A DNA stretch of 56,466 nt from an uncultured Nitrospira sp. GTDB lineage: Bacteria > Nitrospirota > Nitrospiria > Nitrospirales > Nitrospiraceae. Shown here piece after piece: positions 45,128-54,422 of the stretch. The translations under genes and the position numbers were made by a program. The stretch spans positions 1 through 56,466 of the forward strand of contig CABVRV010000012.1 of assembly GCA_902500755.1 (NCBI GenBank), in the 5' to 3' direction. The notes below the pieces were generated by a model that searched no databases, had not been told where the DNA came from, and was given only the letters and a program-made list of their open reading frames with translations. Each line of letters opens with the position of its first letter. Within the stretch, counting starts at the first letter, position 1.

Positions 45128-46477
45128 CTAAAAATTGATCCGCATCGTAATCGCGCCGGCATGTATGGTGGTCTGATAAGTGCCGCTCACCGTCGGATTC
45201 GGATTGCCGGTGACGGTTCGAGATTCGAACACAAGAGCTTGGTACGCTACATCAATTCCGAGGGCTTTCCTGCCGAAGAAGCCTGCCTCTGATCCACAAG
45301 TCAAAACCCCAAAAAATAGTCCGCGCTCTTTGCATAGGAGGCCGACACCGACAGATAAAGTATGGGACGGGGCGTCCGGCGCCGCCGGATTGAAATTCAC
45401 ATCCGGTATCGCTTGCTGAGAATGAAGGTAACCGGTGCGCAAGGCAACATTCCAAGCGGGATAACCAGGGAAAGAGAGCCATCGGTATTCTGTGCCGACG
45501 CCGATGCTGAGGGCATTGCTCCACTGTTGTGGGTTAGTCAGGATCACGCCATTCGAAAGACGGACATCGAAATCTCGAATTGATTCCCATCGCGCATAAT
45601 CCGCATCCACCTCAACCTTCCATTCGCGCTCTGCGTTTCGGATGGGCCAGAAGGCCACGCCCCACGTATAGATCTCAGGAAGGCGAATCGACGAGGCAGC
45701 ATTCGCTACCAGGGCTCCGTCCACCAGAAAGACCCCGTCAATGGGAAGCACCGCTTGACTGCGCCAGACAAAGGCCAGATTGAGCCGGGGCTTACCTTCA
45801 TTGGTTTGAAGCAGCGTATATAACAAGCTGGCATTGAGACCGGCCGTGGTGCCCTTCCCATTCAATTCAATGGTGCTGCCTCCTTGAACAGACTGCTGTT
45901 CCAAATGACCTTCGCCAAGGAGACTGACAAACGTAAAAATGTCGGCGCCGAGCCCGACAGAAAGTCTGTCTGTCACTCTGTAGGCAAAGGTCGGTTTGAT
46001 ATCGATCAGTGGAAACTGAGCGAACGTGACGGCACTGGCAAACGGCCCATTCCGCGGATACTTGGCCGCGAAACCAAAGAGGTTCTGTAACCCGAGACCC
46101 ACCGACAAGTTGCCCAACGCCTGAATCCCAAGATCCTTGAGATTGGCCGTGATGAACAGTTGCCCTGGTGGCGGCAGACCAATCGGGAACGGTTGGTCGT
46201 TTCTGGTCGAAACGCCGGTCGGACTCGTGAAGTGTGTGTTGACACTGACGAACTGCACACCTGCCGTGTGTTGAACGCCATGCAGCTGTGTCATCCCGGC
46301 GGGATTATAAAAGACTGCCGTAGGATCATCGGCCTGCGCCGCGAAGGCATTCCCCTGTGCAATGGCGGCTGCGCCCTGGAAAGGATTGCGGATACCGTCG
46401 GCTCGGACGGATGAAGACCAACCAAGCAGATCGAAAAGAACAATGCTCAGCAGAAGCAGGCACGGGGTGTTTCGCAA
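45128..46477 (-). CDS. FadL/OmpP1-type outer-membrane transport protein
   Basis: 449 residues with a signal peptide (about 1-26). The FadL N-terminal hatch is recognisable: RNPFQGAAAIAQGNAFAAQADDPTAVFYNPAGMTQLHG, with the NPAGM..L motif that begins the family. Beta-strands such as LSVGLGADIFTFVSLLGEG and WKVEVDADYARWESIRDFDVRL follow, and the last residues ITMRINF end in Phe. FadL proteins carry hydrophobic molecules such as fatty acids or hydrocarbons across the outer membrane by lateral diffusion. It is monocistronic. The interval to the next gene (46478-46646) is a divergent promoter region. Confidence 0.93.
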   Translation of the reverse strand: MRNTPCLLLLSIVLFDLLGWSSSVRADGIRNPFQGAAAIAQGNAFAAQADDPTAVFYNPAGMTQLHGVQHTAGVQFVSVNTHFTSPTGVSTRNDQPFPIGLPPPGQLFITANLKDLGIQALGNLSVGLGLQNLFGFAAKYPRNGPFASAVTFAQFPLIDIKPTFAYRVTDRLSVGLGADIFTFVSLLGEGHLEQQSVQGGSTIELNGKGTTAGLNASLLYTLLQTNEGKPRLNLAFVWRSQAVLPIDGVFLVDGALVANAASSIRLPEIYTWGVAFWPIRNAEREWKVEVDADYARWESIRDFDVRLSNGVILTNPQQWSNALSIGVGTEYRWLSFPGYPAWNVALRTGYLHSQQAIPDVNFNPAAPDAPSHTLSVGVGLLCKERGLFFGVLTCGSEAGFFGRKALGIDVAYQALVFESRTVTGNPNPTVSGTYQTTIHAGAITMRINF

Positions 46478-46646
46478 TGTTTTACCCGTATCTCGGATTG
46501 CTCGCGTAGAAACGCAATACAGGTGGCCGGATTTCTAGAATGCAGTAGCCATCATCATTATCTACGGCGAGACGGGGAGTCAATGTTTCATGTTGAGTTA
46601 TTCCGGGCAGGCATGGGATGATGCGACTGCTTTGGTAACCTATTGA

Positions 46647-48677
46647 GTGCGGGGATGCCAAATGCCACGGGTGCTCCAATCCCGCAAGCCCTCCGGTACT
46701 CTGGCCAAGCTTAATCCGCCGCGTCTTCCAGCCATTGTCGAACGTCCCAGACTGTATCAGTTACTGGATCGTGCCCGTAAGCGGCCGGTCATCTGGATCA
46801 ATGCCCCGCCGGGATTCGGGAAGACCACGCTCGTGGCGAGCTATCTGCGCGCTCGCAAGGTTCGCCCCTTGTGGTATCAGGTGGACGAAGGTGACAGCGA
46901 CATCGCCACGTTTTTTCATTATCTGAGTGTTGCCGCCAAGCAAGCAGCACCGCGATATCGTACCCCTCTTCCTCATCTGACCCCCGAATACCTGCAAGGT
47001 CTGCCGACGTTCACCCGCCGCTTTTTCGAACAACTGTACGCACGACTCAAACCACCCACGCTCCTGATTCTTGACAACTATCAGGAAGTACCCTTGGATT
47101 CTCTTTTTCATGAGACGGTGGCGCTGGGCATCGAGACATTACCTGAAAAGATCGGCATGGTGATCATAAGCCGTGCTTTACCCCCATCGGCATTCGCGCG
47201 CCTACAAGCAACTCAGCAGATCCACTCCATAAGCGAGCAAGATCTGCGGCTGACAAAATCAGAAGCACGAGCTGTTGTGCTTCTGCACACGGGGCCAAAC
47301 GAGCCGCCGAGGTCGGTACAGATTGAGGCGTTGCATGACAAACTCCAAGGGTGGGTGGCGGGCCTGGTCCTCGAACTGGAGCAGGCTAAAGCAATCCGGT
47401 CAGAGCAAGCAGTCGCTGCTGAAGAGACTCCTCAAGTGATATTCAACTATCTGGCGCGCGAGGTCATGCAGCGGCTCAGCCCGGAAGCACAGAACGTTTT
47501 ATTGCGCACGGCTTTTCTACCCGACATGACGGCGACTATGGCGGAGAAACTGACGGGAGAGGCGTCGGCTGGTGACATGTTGGCTGGGCTGTATCAATCC
47601 CGCTATTTCACGGAACGGCGAGCTGAAGGCGCCTACATTTATCAGTACCATCCGTTGTTTCGAGAATTTTTACGCGCCCATGCCCGCGCTACCCTGCGTC
47701 CTGATGAAGTCACGGAAATCCAGCGGGCTGCGGCTTCTCTCTTAGAGGAAGCAGAGAGAATTGAAGACGCTGTGGCGTTGTACATCGAGGCTGGCCAGAC
47801 CCAGGAAATTATTCGGTTAGTGCTCACGCGCGCTCCAGACTTACTCCAACAGGGGCGGAGTCAGACATTGGAACGATGGCTTGCTCAGCTCCCAGCCATC
47901 CATTTCGAGCAAGAACCCTGGCTCTTCTATTGGCTGGCCTCTTGCCGATTGTCGACTGCTCCACTCGAAGCCGAGGACATTTATGCTCGAGCGTTCGAGT
48001 TATTCAAGGCGCAGAGGAATATGGCGGGCGTGTTGCTGACGTTGTCCGGCATTGTCTCAGCGATCCAATTTTCCTGGATCGATATCAGCCGATACGATCG
48101 CTGGATCGACGTCATGCTAGCGATGGCCCCACCTGACGTCTCGTTTCCTTCAAAGGAGATCGACATCCAGTTTACGTTTTCCATACTGACGGCACTGATG
48201 TGGAGGCGGCGGCAACCTTCACTTGTTACAGCGTGGATCAATCGCGCAAAGCATATTCTTGAAGAAGTGCCGGACGTCGAGAAGTATTCGTTTTTGGCGG
48301 CCGTTTTAGGCAACTTCTTCACATGGATCGGTGATCTGGAATCTGCTGACAAATATTCGAGAATCTTGAGATCAGCCGCCGAATCCGAAGCCAGCCCGCC
48401 TTTGATGCGCCTGGTCTATTATGCAAACAGAGCGATCGTAGACTGGAGCTGCGGAGATCCGAAGGAATCGTTGCGTCTCGTCGAACAGGGGCTCGCAATC
48501 TCCAGGAAATCCGGGGTACATGTGTTTGATGTGGCGCTGCTCGCAGCAGGTGTCTATGCTTCGCTGTTTCGGAATGATGTAGTTTCCGCTGAGCATTATC
48601 TCGAACAAAGTGGTTCCTTGCTGACGCACCCTGCGCATGTGATGCGCGCGAATTACCTTTTTTGCAGGCTTTGGTGA
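46647..48677 (+). CDS. STAND-type ATPase/TPR regulator, N-terminal part (frameshifted from the next ORF)
   Basis: 676 residues. The MalT-like start AKLNPPRLPAIVERPRLYQLLDRARKRPVIWINAPPGFGKTTLV has a Walker A G-F-G-K-T-T near 55. LLILDNYQEVPLD (Walker B-like), a winged-helix region and TPR-like helical repeats follow. It is collinear with the 1061-residue protein downstream. It ends prematurely (NYLFCRLW) at a C-T6-G run, while the matching continuation lies in the -1 frame from 48662. Either a sequencing or true indel split the gene, or slippage at the T-run rejoins it. Full-length relatives are transcriptional regulators with a C-terminal DNA-binding domain. Confidence 0.82.
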   Translation: MRGCQMPRVLQSRKPSGTLAKLNPPRLPAIVERPRLYQLLDRARKRPVIWINAPPGFGKTTLVASYLRARKVRPLWYQVDEGDSDIATFFHYLSVAAKQAAPRYRTPLPHLTPEYLQGLPTFTRRFFEQLYARLKPPTLLILDNYQEVPLDSLFHETVALGIETLPEKIGMVIISRALPPSAFARLQATQQIHSISEQDLRLTKSEARAVVLLHTGPNEPPRSVQIEALHDKLQGWVAGLVLELEQAKAIRSEQAVAAEETPQVIFNYLAREVMQRLSPEAQNVLLRTAFLPDMTATMAEKLTGEASAGDMLAGLYQSRYFTERRAEGAYIYQYHPLFREFLRAHARATLRPDEVTEIQRAAASLLEEAERIEDAVALYIEAGQTQEIIRLVLTRAPDLLQQGRSQTLERWLAQLPAIHFEQEPWLFYWLASCRLSTAPLEAEDIYARAFELFKAQRNMAGVLLTLSGIVSAIQFSWIDISRYDRWIDVMLAMAPPDVSFPSKEIDIQFTFSILTALMWRRRQPSLVTAWINRAKHILEEVPDVEKYSFLAAVLGNFFTWIGDLESADKYSRILRSAAESEASPPLMRLVYYANRAIVDWSCGDPKESLRLVEQGLAISRKSGVHVFDVALLAAGVYASLFRNDVVSAEHYLEQSGSLLTHPAHVMRANYLFCRLW

Positions 48678-49738
48678 TGAGAGTCAAAGGAGATCTCACA
48701 AAGGCGTGGGAGTTCATCCGGGAAGCGTTAGCTGTGAAGGGATTGAATGGAAGTTCGTTTGCCGAAGCGATGATAGCTTGTGCGGCTGCGGAAGTGATTC
48801 ACGGGCTTGGTGACGATCGACAGGCGGAGCAATACCTTGATCACGTCCAACTCATTGGAGACGAAATGGGGAGTTTTAACCTGCAGTTCAGAGGCTATCT
48901 GTTGGAATCGCAATTTGCGTTTGACCAGGGACGCGAAGAAGTCGGTTTGGCAGCACTGCGACGAGCCCTTGCCATAGGCAGGGAAAGGGGATTCATCTTT
49001 TTCCATTGGTTTTTGCCAAAAACGATGGCGCGGATCTGCGCTAAGGCGTTGGAAGCGGATATTGAGGTCGAGTACGTGCAGAATCTCATTCGTAAGACCC
49101 GTTTGGTGCCGGATGGTTCGGACTCTATCAGCAAAGCCTGGCCTTGGCCGGTCAAGATTTATACACTGGGTCGTTTTGAGATTCATGTGGATGGCAAGCC
49201 GCTGCCGCCGCGCCGCAAGGCGCCGTATCGCATGCTGACGTTGCTGAAAGCGATGATTGCCATGGGCGGTCATGACATTCCGGTGTCACGCCTGATCGAT
49301 GCGCTCTGGCCGGAGACAGAAGGGGATACCGGATCAGAGACTTTGCATAAGACGCTCCAACGCCTACGGCGGTTCCTGAACCACGACAGCGTCATCCAAG
49401 TCAGAGAAAATAAGGCGTCGTTGAATCGACAAGTCTGTTGGGTGGATGCCCTGGCGTTTGACGATTTGCTCAGTCATCGAGACAGAACAGATAAGAAGGA
49501 ATCGGACGAAACGGCTACTTGGGTAAAGACCTATGAGCAGGCTGTCCAGCTCTATCGAGGCCACTTTCTCGATGGCGATGAGACGACGTGGGCGCAGGCT
49601 CGGCAGGATCGGCTGCGTCGGAAATTCCTCGATGCAACCGAACGGCTACGCGTATATTGGACAGAGTTGGGTGACTCGACACGAATGGCGCACATGACAA
49701 GAAGGATGCACGAGGTCGAACCTGCAGAGGTCGAGTAG
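48662..49738 (+). CDS. BTAD/SARP-like regulator, C-terminal part (continuation of frameshifted gene, 3' shortened)
   Basis: 358 residues in the -1 frame relative to the preceding ORF, with 16 bp overlap. The TPR end (MRVKGDLTKAWEFIREAL) continues the paralog alignment. Then comes an OmpR-type winged-helix domain (IYTLGRFEIHVDGKPLPPRRKAPYRMLTLLKAMIAMGG...LIDALWPETEGDTGSETLHKTLQRLRRFL) and part of a BTAD domain. It stops at EVEPAEVE, roughly 45 residues earlier than the downstream paralog, so the last BTAD helices are missing. A TTG start at 48662 is nominal; independent translation is doubtful. Confidence 0.75.
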   Translation: MQALVMRVKGDLTKAWEFIREALAVKGLNGSSFAEAMIACAAAEVIHGLGDDRQAEQYLDHVQLIGDEMGSFNLQFRGYLLESQFAFDQGREEVGLAALRRALAIGRERGFIFFHWFLPKTMARICAKALEADIEVEYVQNLIRKTRLVPDGSDSISKAWPWPVKIYTLGRFEIHVDGKPLPPRRKAPYRMLTLLKAMIAMGGHDIPVSRLIDALWPETEGDTGSETLHKTLQRLRRFLNHDSVIQVRENKASLNRQVCWVDALAFDDLLSHRDRTDKKESDETATWVKTYEQAVQLYRGHFLDGDETTWAQARQDRLRRKFLDATERLRVYWTELGDSTRMAHMTRRMHEVEPAEVE

Positions 49739-49790
49739 AGCAGCGGCTCGATTTCTGTGATTCGACGGTGACCGCTGAGTCGAAGGAGCC

Positions 49791-52700
49791 ATGAACCGTC
49801 AATCTCACCTCGCAAAGCTTACGCCGCCGCGTCTTCCCACCATAGTAGAACGTCCCCGCCTGTATCGGCTGCTCGATCGAGCCCGCAAGCGTCCCATCGT
49901 CTGGATCAACGCCCCGCCGGGATTCGGCAAGACCACGCTCGTCACCAGCTATCTTCGAACCCGCAAGCTGCGGTCGCTGTGGTATCAGCTGGACGAAGGC
50001 GACGGCGACCTCGCCACGTTCTTTCACTATCTGGGGCTCGCGGTTCGGGAAGCAGTGCCGCGCGTCAAAAAACCATTGCCCCATTTGACTCCCGAATACT
50101 TGAAGGGACTGTCCACATTCACCCGCCGCTTCTTTGAGGAACTCTATCGGCGGCTCAGGTCGCCCGCCGTGCTGGTCTTCGATAACTATCATGAAGTGCC
50201 CTTAAATGCTGCACTGCATGAAATGCTCGCCCTTGGCATCTCGTCCGCGCCGCCGGGGGTGAATATCATGGTGCTCAGCCGAACTCTTCCTCAGGCGGCA
50301 TGGGCACAGGCGCAAGCGAGGCGGCAGATGGACTTTATTGGGGAAGAAGGCCTGCGGCTGACGAAGCAGGAAGCACGCGCCATTGTGCGCTTACATCGGA
50401 CGACCCGAAGACAAACATCGCCCGACACGATCGGGACGGTGCATGACAAGTTCCAAGGGTGGGTAGCCGGTTTGGTGCTCCAACTCCAACAAGCCACAGT
50501 CGAAGAAATTCCACACGTGGCCACGCCGCAAGTCGTCTTCGACTACTTGGCACGTGAGGTTCTACAGAAACTCAATGCAAACAAGCGGAGGTTTATGTTG
50601 CACACCGCGTTCTTGCCGGACATGACGGCTGCGATGGCTGCCAGACTCACGGGAGAGGCGACGGCAGGTGATATCCTCGACGCTCTCTACCGGTCCCGGT
50701 ATTTCACCGAACGACGCATGGGTGCCGAATCGGTGTATCAGTACCATCCATTGTTCAAGGAGTTTTTGCGATCTCACGCGAAAGCCACGCTGCCGGGCTC
50801 GGAAGTCCAGACGATCCAGCAGACTGCCGCATCACTCCTGGAAGAGGCGGGCATGATTGAGGATGCGGTCGTTTTGTATCAAGAAGCCGGCGAAACCGGT
50901 CAGATTGTCCGACTGATACTCTCCAAGGGACCGGAGCTTCTGGCGCAGGGACGAGCCCACATGTTGGAGGAATGGGTTCGTAAGGTGCCGACGGAACTAC
51001 GGGAGCAGGAGCCATGGCTGCTCTTTTGGCTGGGCTCGTGCCGGCTACCCTTTAACCCAATGGAGAGCGAAGGCATCTTTGCGGCAGCATTCGAGCACTT
51101 CAAAGCTCGGAAGGACACGACGGGCATGTGTATGGCCTGGTGTGGGGCTGTATCATCGATCCAATATTCATGGCTCGATATCGATAGACTCGATCGATGG
51201 ATCGATGTTCTGCCTGAGTTCATGTCGCCGGATGTCTCCTTTCCTTCCATCGAGATTGAAACTCAAGTGACGTTTTGTATCTTCACCGCGTTGATGTGGA
51301 GACGTCCTCAACGAGCGCTCATGAATCCCTGGATCGATCGGGCGAAAGCGCTCATTGCGAAATCGCCGGACCTATCGAAGGGCATGGCCCTAAGTGCGGT
51401 CATGACCCACCTCTTCGTCTGGATCGGAGATTTTGCGTCGGCCGAGAAATACAACCTCATGCTGGAAGCCGCCGCTGCATCTCGATCGGCTCCTCCGCTA
51501 ACCAGAATGCTCTTTTACGAGAATCACACGGTGTTGGCCTGGAACCGAGGGGATGCCGAGGGGGCCTGCAGGGTGGCTGATGAAGCGCTCGCCGTTTCAA
51601 AGACGACCGGTGTGCATCTCTTCGACGCTGCCCTCATGGCATCAGCCATCTATGGTTCATTGCTCCAGAATGATCTCACTCGGACGGAGCACTATCTGGC
51701 ACGAACCGCTCCACTGGTGGCGAATCCCGGTCATGTGATGCGCGGGAATTGGCTTATGTGCCAAGCGTGGCTTGCAAGACTGAAAGGAGATACGACCAAA
51801 GCCTGGGATTTGATTCAATCATGCTTCAAGTTGCGGTGGGTAAAAGGAACCGCTTTTGCAGAAGCTCACCTCAGTTACGCGGCAGCGCTCCTGCTTCACA
51901 CCCGTGGCGATCCACGCGCGCACCAGTATCTCAATCAGGTGAAGCTGATTGGGCAACAGATGGGAAGCAGCCTCTTACAGTTCATGTGTTCATTGCTCGA
52001 ATCTTACTGTGCTCTGAACGAGGGACGAGAGCAGGCAGGCTTGGCGGTTTTGCGAAATGCCCTCACTATAGGCAGAGAAAAGGGCTTCAGTTATTTTCCA
52101 TGGTGGATTCCGCAGATTATGGCACGGCTCTGCGGCAAGGCGTTGGAAGCGGATATTGAGGTCGAGTACGTCCAGAATCTCATTCGTAAGACTCACCTTG
52201 TTCCGGATGACTATGTGTCGGCCAACGACGCCTGGCCCTGGCCGGTGATGATCTATACGCTTGGTCGCTTCGAAATTCATTTGGATGGCAAGCCGCTGCC
52301 GCCGCGCCGGAAAGCTCCCTATCGAGTCCTGAGACTCCTGAAGGCGATCGTTGCGCTGGGCGGCAACGAGGTGGCTACATCGAGGCTCATCGATGCATTG
52401 TGGCCGGATGCCGAAGGAGATACAGGTCAGGAAAATCTTCACAAATCGCTCCAACGCTTACGGCGCCTGCTGGCCATTGACGATCTTATTCGCGTCAGAG
52501 ACGGCAAGGTCTCATTGAACCGCCGGATGTGTTGGGTTGATGCCATAGCATTTCAGACGCTGATAGAGAGAGCCGGTGATCTCAACAATCAGCCACCTCA
52601 TGCCGGTGCCCCAGTCTTTGAGCAAGCGATGGCCTTGTACCGAGGGCCGTTTCTCGATGGAGATGATGCGTATGAGTGGACCGATCAATGCAGGGAACGT

Positions 52701-52976
52701 CTCAGGCATCACTTCGCGCAAGCCGTGCAGCACGTGAGCGACTGGAAGACGACAGCTGGTCAGGAGCAAGCAGCCTTGACCTGTTTAGAAAACGGGCTGG
52801 AAGTCGATCCACTCACCGAGCCACTGTATCCTCGTTTAATCAGACTTCTCTACAACGTAGAACGACAGGATGACGCGAAACAGGTCTTGGCTCGCTATCA
52901 TAAGACCGTAATCATGGCTGGAAGAGAACCTTCCGCGGAGATGCAAGCCATGGCTAAGAGCTTATCCCCATCGTAG
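49791..52976 (+). CDS. Large STAND ATPase-TPR-BTAD transcriptional regulator
   Basis: 1061 residues and intact. Order: MalT-like NTPase (about 1-330; Walker A APPGFGKTTLV, sensor LVFDNYHEVPLN), helical TPR region (about 340-800), OmpR-type winged helix (about 825-920; IYTLGRFEIHLDGKPLPPRRKAPYRVLRLL) and BTAD (about 930-1061). Regulators of this type bind an effector with the repeat region and oligomerise with ATP; the effector here is unknown. It is a tandem paralog of the broken gene upstream. A 56-bp stretch just before the winged helix (52137-52192) matches 49043-49098 with one mismatch, hinting at recombination between the copies. Confidence 0.9.
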   Translation: MNRQSHLAKLTPPRLPTIVERPRLYRLLDRARKRPIVWINAPPGFGKTTLVTSYLRTRKLRSLWYQLDEGDGDLATFFHYLGLAVREAVPRVKKPLPHLTPEYLKGLSTFTRRFFEELYRRLRSPAVLVFDNYHEVPLNAALHEMLALGISSAPPGVNIMVLSRTLPQAAWAQAQARRQMDFIGEEGLRLTKQEARAIVRLHRTTRRQTSPDTIGTVHDKFQGWVAGLVLQLQQATVEEIPHVATPQVVFDYLAREVLQKLNANKRRFMLHTAFLPDMTAAMAARLTGEATAGDILDALYRSRYFTERRMGAESVYQYHPLFKEFLRSHAKATLPGSEVQTIQQTAASLLEEAGMIEDAVVLYQEAGETGQIVRLILSKGPELLAQGRAHMLEEWVRKVPTELREQEPWLLFWLGSCRLPFNPMESEGIFAAAFEHFKARKDTTGMCMAWCGAVSSIQYSWLDIDRLDRWIDVLPEFMSPDVSFPSIEIETQVTFCIFTALMWRRPQRALMNPWIDRAKALIAKSPDLSKGMALSAVMTHLFVWIGDFASAEKYNLMLEAAAASRSAPPLTRMLFYENHTVLAWNRGDAEGACRVADEALAVSKTTGVHLFDAALMASAIYGSLLQNDLTRTEHYLARTAPLVANPGHVMRGNWLMCQAWLARLKGDTTKAWDLIQSCFKLRWVKGTAFAEAHLSYAAALLLHTRGDPRAHQYLNQVKLIGQQMGSSLLQFMCSLLESYCALNEGREQAGLAVLRNALTIGREKGFSYFPWWIPQIMARLCGKALEADIEVEYVQNLIRKTHLVPDDYVSANDAWPWPVMIYTLGRFEIHLDGKPLPPRRKAPYRVLRLLKAIVALGGNEVATSRLIDALWPDAEGDTGQENLHKSLQRLRRLLAIDDLIRVRDGKVSLNRRMCWVDAIAFQTLIERAGDLNNQPPHAGAPVFEQAMALYRGPFLDGDDAYEWTDQCRERLRHHFAQAVQHVSDWKTTAGQEQAALTCLENGLEVDPLTEPLYPRLIRLLYNVERQDDAKQVLARYHKTVIMAGREPSAEMQAMAKSLSPS

Positions 52977-53216
52977 TTTTATCATCCCCTCCGCCTTACG
53001 CTATTCCCTGATCCGCGAAGTATTCCCTTCTCAGCTCGCGTTCCCGAAGCCACAATATCGGCGTTCATATCCCATGCCTGGTTCCTCACAACAATTTCTG
53101 AGGCTCGAGAGGGGCTTCTCGCTATGTGTCCCCCTATCTGTCCGAGTTCTCGTGTTAGGAAGGTGTATGTCGGGAAAGAGAGCGAGGTGTCCGTCACCAC
53201 AACAAGGGAGGGCATC

Positions 53217-54203
53217 ATGATGAGCAGGCGAAGGAGTTGGCTAAGTAAGATCGAGGCCGGCGTACTGATCTGGGGAATGCTACTGACTGGCAGTGGCCCA
53301 GGGGTTGCCTCCGCCGCTTCCCCCACGACGGAAGAAATCCTCGCCAAGGTCGATCAGATTTTGACAGCTATCGGCAGCATCCAGGGAGGCAATTCCACAC
53401 TCCGATGGGATCAGAATCTGCCGGCGGCGCAACGATTCGTTGTGTTGGCAGCCTTCAACAATCAGGCGGTGCTGGATAAGGAAACTGGATTGGTCTGGGA
53501 ACAGGCTCCGTCGACGACGAATCATACCTGGAGTGAAGGCCGCATCCAATGTCTCGGTCGTACGATAGGAGACCGAAAAGGTTGGCGATTACCATCAGTC
53601 TCGGAATTGTTCAGCTTGGTCGATACGGCAAGCTCTAGCCCAAGTTTGCCGTTGGGCCATCCGTTTATCGGTGGTCAGCCTCTCGGCTTTTATTGGTCGT
53701 CAACGTCCAATGCTGAGGATTCCACAAGAGTGTGGGGTGTGAGTTTTAGCCAAGGTAGCATCTTCTTCCCTCCAAAGAACTGGGATCGGAACCTCCCAAG
53801 CGCTTCTCGGTTTACGGTCTTGACGGAATTTAGTAGCGCAGCCGTGAGGGACAACAACACCGGTCTTGTGTGGGAGCAGGCGCCAGAGTTTACGACTATG
53901 GCATGGCCGAGCGCGATTTTTTATTGTCTCCGGAAAAATGTTGGGGGAACCGTGGGGTGGCGGCTCCCCTCAGTGGTTGAATTGAAGAGCGTCCTAGATC
54001 CCACGCTCCCGGGGCCCTTTGTTCCGACGAGTGTGTTTACCGGTGTCCAGACGTTCGTCTATTGGTCGGCCTCGACGACAGCCGCAAGTCCTACTTCGGC
54101 GTGGAGCGTGCTCTTCAACGACGGCGACGTGAACACCTTTGCTAAAGGTCTCACCGCCCATGTTTGGTGTGTGCGAGGTCCGATGCAAGAGTCCGTGTAT
54201 TGA
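53217..54203 (+). CDS. Exported protein with two DUF1566 (Lcl C-terminal-like) domains
   Basis: 328 residues from the ATG at 53217 (GGGAGGG upstream; the longer frame from 53124 lacks support). A signal peptide (about 1-34, ending SAA) is followed by a short coiled segment. Two DUF1566 repeats follow: FNNQAVLDKETGLVWEQAPS...GWRLPSVSELFSLVD...FYWSST and SSAAVRDNNTGLVWEQAPE...GWRLPSVVELKSVLD...YWSAST...VWCVRG. The G-W-R-L-P-S motif is diagnostic. The fold is C-type-lectin/FGE-like and found on cell surfaces; its role is unknown. The interval 52977-53216 holds no gene. Confidence 0.9.
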   Translation: MMSRRRSWLSKIEAGVLIWGMLLTGSGPGVASAASPTTEEILAKVDQILTAIGSIQGGNSTLRWDQNLPAAQRFVVLAAFNNQAVLDKETGLVWEQAPSTTNHTWSEGRIQCLGRTIGDRKGWRLPSVSELFSLVDTASSSPSLPLGHPFIGGQPLGFYWSSTSNAEDSTRVWGVSFSQGSIFFPPKNWDRNLPSASRFTVLTEFSSAAVRDNNTGLVWEQAPEFTTMAWPSAIFYCLRKNVGGTVGWRLPSVVELKSVLDPTLPGPFVPTSVFTGVQTFVYWSASTTAASPTSAWSVLFNDGDVNTFAKGLTAHVWCVRGPMQESVY

Positions 54204-54251
54204 GCGTGCAATGGCTTGAGATGACAAGGGTGACTCTGTTGGGAGGGTGTC

Positions 54252-54347
54252 ATGAAGAACAGTAAGAAATGGATCAGCGCAATCGGGGCAGCCAACATTT
54301 TTCCCGCTTGGTGCGTCCGTGGTGGCGTGAATACGGACCAGTATTGA
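54252..54347 (+). pseudogene. Internal-deletion remnant of a DUF1566 gene (31 codons)
   Basis: GGGAGGGTGTC precedes an ATG opening a 31-codon frame: MKNSKKWISAIGAANIF-like signal-peptide start joined to PAWCVRGGVNTDQY. The W-C-V-R-G ending is the C-terminal hallmark of DUF1566 proteins, seen in the gene just upstream as VWCVRG. The most economical reading is an old paralog whose middle was deleted in frame. It may still be translated, but without a domain. Confidence 0.55.
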
Positions 54348-54422
54348 GGATTCGAAGAACTATCGCGGAAGAGTTATTGGCTGGGCAGGCATTTCCTTGG
54401 CGCGCACAACAAGGAGGCTGTC

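Noticed and set aside
48655-48670. Programmed -1 ribosomal frameshift at the T6 run in the first STAND-BTAD gene
   Set aside because: The site does not fit the X-XXY-YYZ slippery pattern in the zero frame, and the C-terminal end is also truncated, so decay or sequencing error is more likely.
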